Below are positions 1 through 5,256 of a DNA stretch of 6,124 nucleotides, piece after piece (the stretch's first letter is position 1; each line of letters opens with the position of its first letter). The translations under genes were made by a program, and so were the position numbers. The notes under the pieces were generated by a model. That model did no database searches. It was given only the letters and a program-made list of their open reading frames with translations, and had not been told where the DNA came from. Source of the DNA: Pseudomonadota bacterium (GTDB lineage Bacteria > Pseudomonadota > Gammaproteobacteria > Burkholderiales > Burkholderiaceae); assembly GCA_029777935.1 (NCBI GenBank), contig JAKORH010000236.1, forward strand, positions 1 through 6,124, in the 5' to 3' direction.

Positions 1-37
1 AAAAGCAAATGCAGCCGGAAAGCGGCGCGGCCGGGCC

Positions 38-58
38 GTCATTCCCGCGAAAGCGGGA
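38..58. repeat. REP/dRS3-like hairpin repeat, copy 1
   Basis: The unit begins gtcattcccgc. A 6-bp stem (43-48 with 53-58, tcccgc/gcggga) closes a GAAA tetraloop. It matches the copy starting at 78, except that its right arm breaks down after gcggga and the terminal 'atcca' is missing. Repeats of the attcccgc-n4-gcgggaat type are widespread intergenic elements in proteobacteria (for example dRS3 in Neisseria). That this is a dispersed genomic repeat is inferred from the resemblance, since only one window is visible. Confidence 0.7.
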
Positions 59-77
59 GCGACACGACAGCCGATGT

Positions 78-103
78 GTCATTCCCGCGGAAGCGGGAAT
101 CCA
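78..103. repeat. REP/dRS3-like hairpin repeat, copy 2
   Basis: This is the complete copy. An 8-bp perfect stem (81-88 attcccgc with 93-100 gcgggaat) closes a GGAA tetraloop and is followed by the 'cca' tail. It lies exactly 40 bp after the first copy in direct orientation, with the shared unit 'gtcattcccgcg'. The pair lies upstream of the first lpxO-like gene and ends about 65 bp before its candidate -10 box, so it may mark the end of an upstream transcription unit outside the window. Confidence 0.75.
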
Positions 104-167
104 GAGACTTTGCGCGAAGGTCACTGCGTTCTCCGCTTCCGCGGGTACGACAACGCGGTGGCGGCGG

Positions 168-173
168 GATAAT
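168..173 (+). promoter_or_regulatory. Candidate -10 element of the first lpxO-like gene
   Basis: GATAAT matches five of six bases of the sigma-70 -10 consensus in otherwise very GC-rich DNA, with 31 nt between it and the GTG start. No good -35 box is found 16-18 bp upstream (around 144-150). The second lpxO copy has a similar AT-containing hexamer at nearly the same distance from its start, which mildly supports the call. Confidence 0.3.
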
Positions 174-204
174 GTCGCTTCGTTGACCATCCGACCCTAC
201 CGTC

Positions 205-1143
205 GTGTCGACTTCGTTGCTGGTCAAGCTGCTGCTGGTGGCCCTGTTCGTGACCTCGGCGGCGTACGTGCACCTGCGCGGGCGCGTGCGCTTCCGTTTC
301 GCGCGGCAGTTCTTCAACCACTCGACGCTGCTCGCGCCGTACAACGCGCTGATGTATCTGTTCTCGGCGGTGCCGGCGAAGCCGGTCATCGATCCGCAGG
401 ACTTCCCGGAACTGGCGCCGCTGCAGGCCGACTGGCAGGCGATCCGCGCCGAGGCGCAGCACCTGTTCGACGAGGGCTACATCCGGACCGCGCTCGCGCA
501 CAACGACGTCGGCTTCAACTCGTTCTTCAGGCGCGGCTGGAAGCGCTTCTACCTGAAGTGGTACGGCGATCCGCTGCCGTCGGCGGCGGCGCTATGCCCG
601 CGGACGGTGGCGCTGCTGGCGCGGATCGGCCCGGTGAAGGCGGCGATGTTCGCGCTGCTCGAGCCCGGCGCGCAACTGAATCCCCATCGCGATCCGTTCG
701 CCGGCTCGCTGCGCTATCACCTCGGCCTGATCACGCCGAACTCGGAGGCGTGCTTCATCGACGTCGACGGCGAGAGGTTGGTGTGGCGCGACGGCGTGCC
801 GATGATGTTCGACGAGACCTACATCCACTGGGCGCGCAACGACACCGATGTCACGCGCGTGATCCTGTTCTGCGACGTCGAGCGGCCGCTGCGCACGCGC
901 CTGGTGCGCTGGCTCAACCGCGTGGTGAGCGCGAGCGTCGTGAAGGCGAGCGCCACGCAGAACGTGCCGACCGAGCCGGTCGGCGCGATCAACTGGATCT
1001 ACGGCAACGTGGTGCACCCGGTCACGTCGCGCATCGACGCGTTCTTCAAGTGGCTGAAGCAGCGCAACCGCTGGCTCGCCAAGGGAGTCAAGGTGGCTCT
1101 GGTCGGCGCGCTGCTGTACCTGCTTTTCGTCGGCATCGGGTAG
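205..1143 (+). CDS. lpxO: LpxO-like lipid A Fe(II)/2-oxoglutarate hydroxylase, paralogue 1
   Basis: This 312-aa protein belongs to the aspartyl/asparaginyl beta-hydroxylase fold family, LpxO branch. LpxO enzymes add a 2-hydroxyl group to a secondary acyl chain of lipid A at the inner membrane, using O2, Fe(II) and 2-oxoglutarate. An N-terminal hydrophobic segment (about 5-21) is followed by YVHLRGRVR and then a soluble domain. Visible active-site residues are H161 and D163 in NPHRDPF, R170/H172 in SLRYHLGL, H208 in FDETYIH and R218 in RVILFCD (the probable 2-oxoglutarate-binding Arg). A second hydrophobic segment lies at about 296-310. The start is GTG at 205, because an in-frame TGA at 184-186 leaves no earlier candidate and it aligns with the start of the second copy. 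No Shine-Dalgarno sequence is visible. The LpxO family call is strong. Which acyl chain it modifies, and whether it is active, cannot be read from sequence. Confidence 0.88.
   Translation: MSTSLLVKLLLVALFVTSAAYVHLRGRVRFRFARQFFNHSTLLAPYNALMYLFSAVPAKPVIDPQDFPELAPLQADWQAIRAEAQHLFDEGYIRTALAHNDVGFNSFFRRGWKRFYLKWYGDPLPSAAALCPRTVALLARIGPVKAAMFALLEPGAQLNPHRDPFAGSLRYHLGLITPNSEACFIDVDGERLVWRDGVPMMFDETYIHWARNDTDVTRVILFCDVERPLRTRLVRWLNRVVSASVVKASATQNVPTEPVGAINWIYGNVVHPVTSRIDAFFKWLKQRNRWLAKGVKVALVGALLYLLFVGIG
592..1143 (-). other. Antisense run-on of the penicillin-binding protein frame (doubtful coding)
   Basis: This part of the minus-strand frame lies wholly opposite the first lpxO-like gene, in exact codon register with it. 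In that register antisense stops arise only opposite Leu TTA/CTA or Ser TCA codons, which are rare in GC-rich genes, so a long open frame is expected without selection. The first stop (592-594) is opposite a rare Leu CTA codon. The translation is Arg/His/Asp-rich and resembles no domain. I read it as a by-product of a missing stop codon, not as protein under selection. True translation through it cannot be excluded. Confidence 0.6.
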
Positions 1144-4100
1144 CTGCGCGCAGCCCGGCGCGTCGAGCGGGCCTAGCCGCGGCGCGAGTTCCTTGAGGAT
1201 CTGCACCGGCAGCGCGCTGGTGAACTTGTACTTCGCCGCCCGCGGGCCGTGCACGTACGCGGTCAGCGTGCCGAAGTAGCGGTCGCCGACATAGAACACG
1301 AACGTGCCCGAGCGGCTGACCACGCGCGACGAGATCAGCTCCCCGCCCTTGCCGAACACCTCGAAGCGGTTGTCGCCGGTGCCGGTCTTGCCGCCGACGA
1401 CCAGCGGCTTGCCGTCGGAGCCGCGGAAGGCGTCCTTCAGCCGGCGCGCGGTGCCGACCTCGACCACCTCGGCGAGCGCCTGCCTCGCCAGCCGCGCGAT
1501 CTCCGGCGCCAGCACGCGCTGGCCTGCCCCGCGCGCGCGGCGCAATCGCGTCTCGTACGGCGTGCCGGCGGCGAAGTCGAGCGCCTCGATGCGCACCGTC
1601 GGCAGCTTGACGCCGTCGTTGACGAGTATCCCCATCAGCTCGGCCAGCGCGGCCGGCCGGTCGGCCGAGGCGCCGAGCGCGGTCGCGTACGAAGGCACCA
1701 GCGACGCGAACGGGTAGCCGAGCTTCTTCCACTCGCGATGGATCTCGAGGAACGCTTCCTGCTCGATCAGCGTGCGGATGCGGATGTCCTGCGCGTGCTT
1801 GAAGCGCGTCTTGAACAGCCACTTGTACACGGCCTGGCGCTCGTCGCGGCTGGCGTCGAGCGCCTGCGCCAGCGTGGCGTCCCGATGTCCGCGCAGGTAC
1901 GCGGCGACCCACAGCTCGAGCGGGTGCACGCGCGCCAGGTACCCGCGATCTGCCAGATCGAAGCGCTGCGGCGAGTAACGGTCGTAGAGCTTCGCAATCG
2001 TGGCCGATGCCAGCGTCGCGCCGGGCAGCCGCTGCGCCAGGAACTGCGCGAAGCCCGCCGCGTCGGCGTCGGGTGCGAGAGTACGGAAGATCACCGCCAG
2101 CCGCACCGGAGTCGCGTGCACGCCCGCGAGCAGCGCGTCCTCGATCTCGGCGGGCGCCTTGCCCTGGTACTTGAGGTAGAAGCGCCGGATGAACTCGGAG
2201 CCCTCCTGGTCGGCGAAGCGCGCCAGGTACGCGCGCCGCTTCGGATCGGCCGCGTCCTCGAGCAGCGTCGCGCTCGAAGTGGGCATGTTGAACATCTCGT
2301 AGCGGACCACGTCGCGCATCAGCCGCACGAACACCAGGTTGATCGAGTGCTGCACCGCTTCGCGCACGGTCGCGATACGGCCGTTGTCGGCGGGATCGAA
2401 ATTTTCGAAGCGCTGCACGCCGCCGCCGGTGAAGAACGCCTCGGCCGGGCTGGCCGAATAGCGGCGTGCGAGCGATGCCGCCAGCATCGCGGTCAGGCCG
2501 CGGTCCTGCGCGGTGCGCAGGTAGTCGATCGCCCAGCGCGTGATCGCGTCCTGCCTGGCTACATGCACGGCCCCGAGTTCCTTCGGCGCCAGCGGCGCCA
2601 GGCGCGCGTGCAACTGCGCGACGATCTCGAGATACGTGATCAGCGTGCGCAGCTTGGCGGTCGAGCCCAGGTCGAGCTTGGTGCCTTCGTTGATGTCGAA
2701 CGGCTGGTCGAAGTTGTCGGTCTGCACGCGCACCAGGTTCGCGCCGTTGCTGCGCTCGAACAGCGTGAAGCTGTACGTGACGCCCGCCGGGTCCGAGCCC
2801 GCGAGCAGGTGCGGCTCCATCAGCCCGGCCGCCCTGGCCGCCGCGGGCCGCCGCAGCTCGCGCAGCGTTTCGGTGGCGACGCGTTGCGGCTGCGTGGCGA
2901 GCGTGCCCGCCGCCGTGAGGTCGAGGCGGTCGAGGTCGTACAGCCGCGATACGCCGAGCATCTGCGCGAGCCGCGTGCGCACCGCGTTGGCGGCCTTCAG
3001 CTCGACGAACGAGGCCACCGGCTCGCGCACGGGGGCCACGTCGATGCGCAGGTGCTGCGCCAGCGCGGCGTCGCGTAGCGCGGGCGCGATCACTCCGGCG
3101 GCGGCGGCGAGCCGCAGGTGGCTGTCGGTCAGCGCCTCGAGCTCGGTCGCGTCGGCCAGCAGGTAGTACGACGGCCGGCGCTCCGCGATCAGCAGCGACA
3201 GTGCCTGCTTGTACGCGAGCGCGCGCGCGGCGAGCGGCGCGGTGGCGTCGGAGAGCAGCCGGTTCACTTGGTCGAAGTCGCGGCCGTACCAGGCCCACAG
3301 CGCATCGCCGATGCCGTCGATCGCGCCATAGCCCGCCTTGGCCGCGAGCGGCACCGAATTCAGGTAATCGACCACGAGCTGGCGCCGCACGCCGGTCGTG
3401 TCCTCGCCGTGCAGGTACGCGCGCAGCGACGCGCTCAGCATCTGCCGCAGCTTTTCGCGCGGGCCCGCGGTGCGGCCGGCCGGCGAGTGGCGGTACTTCT
3501 CAATCTGGGTCGCGAGCGTGCTGCCGCCGGGCGCCTCGTGGTCGGTGTCGACGGTGCGCAGCGCCTGGTCGAACAGCGCGCGGCTGAAGCGGTCCCATTC
3601 GACCGCCGGATTGCGAGTAGGCGCGTGCGCGTCGAGCAGTTCGCGGTTCTCGATGAACAGCAGCGAGTCGGCCAGCAGGCGCGGCACCGCGTCGAACTCC
3701 GTGTACACGCGCTGCGGATAGCGCACACCGTACAGCGGCGCGCCGTCGCAGGCGCGCACCGTCAGGCCCGCCTGCGACTTCTCGTCGTAGGGGGCGAACA
3801 GACCCCAGTCGAGCACGCGCGCGAACCACGGCGACACGCGCGCCTGCGCATCGATCGCGTAGCCGCGGGCCTCGAGCCGCGCGACGAACTGCGGCAGCTC
3901 CGAGTAGCCGAGCCGCGCGTCGTACGGGCCGCTGTGCGGAAAGCGGATGCGATCGCTCGGTCCGGTTTCGGTGTCGTAAGTGAGCCGGCGGCCGAGCGCT
4001 GAGAAGACCTGCGCCTGCAGATACGAGGTGCGCACTTCGCTCGTCACGAGCAGGACGCCGGCGCCCAGCGCGAGCAGCAGCGACAGCACGATCTTCGCCG

Positions 4101-4185
4101 CGGCCGGATCGAGCACGCGCGCGAGCAGCGATCGGCGAGGGGAGGCGGGTTCACCGCGTGCAGCTTGCGGCGATGGGGACGGCAT
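592..4185 (-). CDS. Class A penicillin-binding protein (GT51 + transpeptidase) with run-on C-terminus
   Basis: Numbering is from ATG 4185. The order is a basic N-terminus, one membrane anchor (about 28-47), a GT51 peptidoglycan glycosyltransferase-like domain (about 165-320), then a transpeptidase domain. The three penicillin-binding motifs are present: S508-TAK (SxxK; catalytic Ser codon 2662-2664), S614-I-N (SxN) and K933-TGT (KTG). In the GT51 domain, GGSTLATQ (220-227) and YLN (274-276) are recognisable, but the first motif reads ENREL instead of EDxxF and a Gln (Q248) sits where the second catalytic Glu is expected. The spacing SxxK-SxN (106) and SxN-KTG (319) exceeds that of E. coli PBP1b, implying an inserted region. 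Recognisable sequence ends near residue 1014, opposite the stop of the upstream gene. The frame then continues about 183 residues antisense to it, to the stop at 592-594. In-frame ATGs at 4218 and 4266 are alternative starts; none has a clear ribosome binding site. I chose 4185 because it leaves a normal short cytoplasmic tail. Confidence 0.8.
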   Translation of the reverse strand: MPSPSPQAARGEPASPRRSLLARVLDPAAAKIVLSLLLALGAGVLLVTSEVRTSYLQAQVFSALGRRLTYDTETGPSDRIRFPHSGPYDARLGYSELPQFVARLEARGYAIDAQARVSPWFARVLDWGLFAPYDEKSQAGLTVRACDGAPLYGVRYPQRVYTEFDAVPRLLADSLLFIENRELLDAHAPTRNPAVEWDRFSRALFDQALRTVDTDHEAPGGSTLATQIEKYRHSPAGRTAGPREKLRQMLSASLRAYLHGEDTTGVRRQLVVDYLNSVPLAAKAGYGAIDGIGDALWAWYGRDFDQVNRLLSDATAPLAARALAYKQALSLLIAERRPSYYLLADATELEALTDSHLRLAAAAGVIAPALRDAALAQHLRIDVAPVREPVASFVELKAANAVRTRLAQMLGVSRLYDLDRLDLTAAGTLATQPQRVATETLRELRRPAAARAAGLMEPHLLAGSDPAGVTYSFTLFERSNGANLVRVQTDNFDQPFDINEGTKLDLGSTAKLRTLITYLEIVAQLHARLAPLAPKELGAVHVARQDAITRWAIDYLRTAQDRGLTAMLAASLARRYSASPAEAFFTGGGVQRFENFDPADNGRIATVREAVQHSINLVFVRLMRDVVRYEMFNMPTSSATLLEDAADPKRRAYLARFADQEGSEFIRRFYLKYQGKAPAEIEDALLAGVHATPVRLAVIFRTLAPDADAAGFAQFLAQRLPGATLASATIAKLYDRYSPQRFDLADRGYLARVHPLELWVAAYLRGHRDATLAQALDASRDERQAVYKWLFKTRFKHAQDIRIRTLIEQEAFLEIHREWKKLGYPFASLVPSYATALGASADRPAALAELMGILVNDGVKLPTVRIEALDFAAGTPYETRLRRARGAGQRVLAPEIARLARQALAEVVEVGTARRLKDAFRGSDGKPLVVGGKTGTGDNRFEVFGKGGELISSRVVSRSGTFVFYVGDRYFGTLTAYVHGPRAAKYKFTSALPVQILKELAPRLGPLDAPGCAQLPDADEKQVQQRADQSHLDSLGEPAVALLQPLEERVDARRDRVHHVAVDPVDRADRLGRHVLRGARLHDARAHHAVEPAHQARAQRPLDVAEQDHARDIGVVARPVDVGLVEHHRHAVAPHQPLAVDVDEARLRVRRDQAEVIAQRAGERIAMGIQLRAGLEQREHRRLHRADPRQQRHRPRA
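1142..1153. repeat. 12-bp perfect palindrome at the convergent junction
   Basis: GCTGCGCGCAGC... the self-complementary block begins inside the TAG stop of the first lpxO-like gene (agctgcgcgcagc). It could form a short hairpin at the mRNA 3' end, but there is no T-tract and palindromes this short are common at this GC content. It is listed because it lies exactly where the two convergent genes meet. Confidence 0.3.
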
Positions 4186-4220
4186 GGACGGCGATACGCG
4201 ACGACTTGGAAGAACCATCC

Positions 4221-4249
4221 CGGAATCCACGTGACCGCCGTGGATTCCG
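4221..4249. repeat. 11-bp perfect inverted repeat in the divergent spacer
   Basis: The arms cggaatccacg (4221-4231) and cgtggattccg (4239-4249) are perfectly complementary, with a 7-nt loop (tgaccgc). The element lies between the penicillin-binding protein start (4185) and the second lpxO (4336), so it could be an operator, a 5'-leader hairpin of the minus-strand transcript, or a degenerate REP remnant. The arms share GGAATCCA with the tail of the repeat at 78-103. If the minus-strand gene starts at 4266, the repeat would be coding. Confidence 0.6.
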
Positions 4250-4264
4250 AGACAGGTTCTGCGC

Positions 4265-4270
4265 ATTATG
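4265..4270 (-). promoter_or_regulatory. Candidate -10 element for the penicillin-binding protein gene
   Basis: On the minus strand this reads CATAAT, five of six matches to the -10 consensus. Transcription would begin near 4258 and place the 11-bp inverted repeat in the mRNA leader, ahead of the ATGs at 4218 and 4185. No recognisable -35 box lies 17 bp upstream. If it is real it excludes the ATG at 4266. Confidence 0.25.
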
Positions 4271-4296
4271 GCGAGGCCGGCGCGCGCCGCGGGCGG

Positions 4297-4302
4297 TAAG
4301 AT
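4297..4302 (+). promoter_or_regulatory. Candidate -10 element of the second lpxO
   Basis: TAAGAT matches four of six -10 consensus bases and has 33 nt between it and the ATG, almost the same spacing as GATAAT upstream of the first copy. It is one of few AT-containing hexamers in the spacer. No convincing -35 box is visible. Confidence 0.28.
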
Positions 4303-4335
4303 CCCTGACGCGCGCCGCCACGCCGCGCGTCACGC

Positions 4336-5256
4336 ATGCCGTCGTCGCTTCCCATCGCCAAGATCGTCATCGCCGCGCTGTTCTTCGCGTCGGCGCTGTA
4401 CGTGCACCTGCGCGGGCGCGTGCGGCACGGCTTCACGCGCCAGTTGACCGATCACTCGACGTTCCTGGCGCCGATCAACGCGATGCTGTACCTCTCGTCG
4501 AAGGTGCCGGCACGCCCGTTCCTCGATCCGGCCGATTTCCCCGAGCTGGCGCCGCTCGCGAAGAACTGGCAGGCGATCCGCGACGAGGCGCTCGCGCTCT
4601 ACGAGGGCGGCCGCATCACGGTCGCCACCGGCTACAACGACGTCGGCTTCAACTCGTTCTTCAAGACCGGCTGGACGCGCTTCTACCTGACCTGGTACGG
4701 AGAAGAACTGCCGTCGGCGCTCGCCGCGTGCCCGCGGACGATGGCGCTGCTGGCCGCGATCCCCACGATCAAGGCGGCGATGTTCGCGGTGCTGCCGCCC
4801 GGGGCCACGCTGCCGCGCCACCGCGATCCGTACGCCGGCTCGCTGCGCTATCACCTCGGGCTGCGCACGGCCAATTCGCCCGACTGCTTCATCGAGGTCG
4901 ACGGCGAGCGGCGCCACTGGCGCGACGGCGAAGTGCTGATGTTCGACGAGACCTTCATCCACTACGCGCGCAACGACACCGGCGTGCAGCGCGTCATCCT
5001 GTTCTGCGACGTCGAGCGGCCGCTGAACAACCCGCTGGCGCGCGCGTTCAACCACCTGGTGCGCAAGACGATGATGAACGCGTCGGCCAGCGCCAACGTG
5101 CCGGGCGAGCGAATCGGCGGCGTCAACCGCCTGTTCTCGCGCGTGATCGGCATTCGCCTGTGGGGCAAGCGGCTGAAGGCGCGCAGCCGCTTCTGGTACT
5201 ACGCGCTGAAGTACGCGGTACTGGCGGCCCTGGTGGCCTTGTTCATCCTGGCCTGA
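4336..5256 (+). CDS. lpxO: LpxO lipid A 2-hydroxylase, paralogue 2
   Basis: This 306-aa Fe(II)/2-oxoglutarate dioxygenase is of the LpxO type and is predicted to hydroxylate a secondary fatty acyl chain of lipid A at the inner membrane. Its N-terminal half (HLRGRVR, then RQLTDHSTFLAPIN) is what I recognise best as LpxO. Active-site residues are H162 and D164 in RHRDPY, R171/H173 in SLRYHLGL, H209 in FDETFIH and R219 in RVILFCD. Hydrophobic segments lie at about 8-22 and 290-305. It aligns without gaps to the first copy from YVHLRGRVR to VERPL (145 of 209 identical by eye). After residue 231 the two diverge strongly and this one is six residues shorter overall. No Shine-Dalgarno sequence is visible. 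The TGA stop abuts the stop of the convergent gene with no spacer. Paralogous LpxO1/LpxO2 in Pseudomonas aeruginosa act on different acyl chains, so a split of specificity is possible here. Confidence 0.9.
   Translation: MPSSLPIAKIVIAALFFASALYVHLRGRVRHGFTRQLTDHSTFLAPINAMLYLSSKVPARPFLDPADFPELAPLAKNWQAIRDEALALYEGGRITVATGYNDVGFNSFFKTGWTRFYLTWYGEELPSALAACPRTMALLAAIPTIKAAMFAVLPPGATLPRHRDPYAGSLRYHLGLRTANSPDCFIEVDGERRHWRDGEVLMFDETFIHYARNDTGVQRVILFCDVERPLNNPLARAFNHLVRKTMMNASASANVPGERIGGVNRLFSRVIGIRLWGKRLKARSRFWYYALKYAVLAALVALFILA

Noticed and set aside
38..104. CRISPR array start
   Set aside because: There are only two units, each a self-complementary REP-type hairpin, with one 19-bp gap and no regular spacer series or cas gene.
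205..1143. First lpxO copy as a pseudogene
   Set aside because: The frame is intact from start to stop, all active-site residues are retained, and changes relative to copy 2 are mostly conservative up to residue 229. Only the C-terminal part differs.
9..1196. 395-residue plus-strand ORF overlapping the first lpxO-like gene
   Set aside because: It is an out-of-frame shadow: an Arg/Ala-rich translation without motifs, while the overlapping frame from 205 has all the hydroxylase active-site residues.
1249..3078. 609-residue plus-strand ORF opposite the penicillin-binding protein
   Set aside because: It lies antisense to a frame with SxxK, SxN and KTG motifs. Its composition (Arg, His, Glu, Val) is typical of antisense to GC-rich coding DNA.
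1088..3298. 736-residue minus-strand ORF
   Set aside because: It is a neighbouring-frame shadow of the penicillin-binding protein, made of R/A/G-rich low-complexity sequence with no motif.
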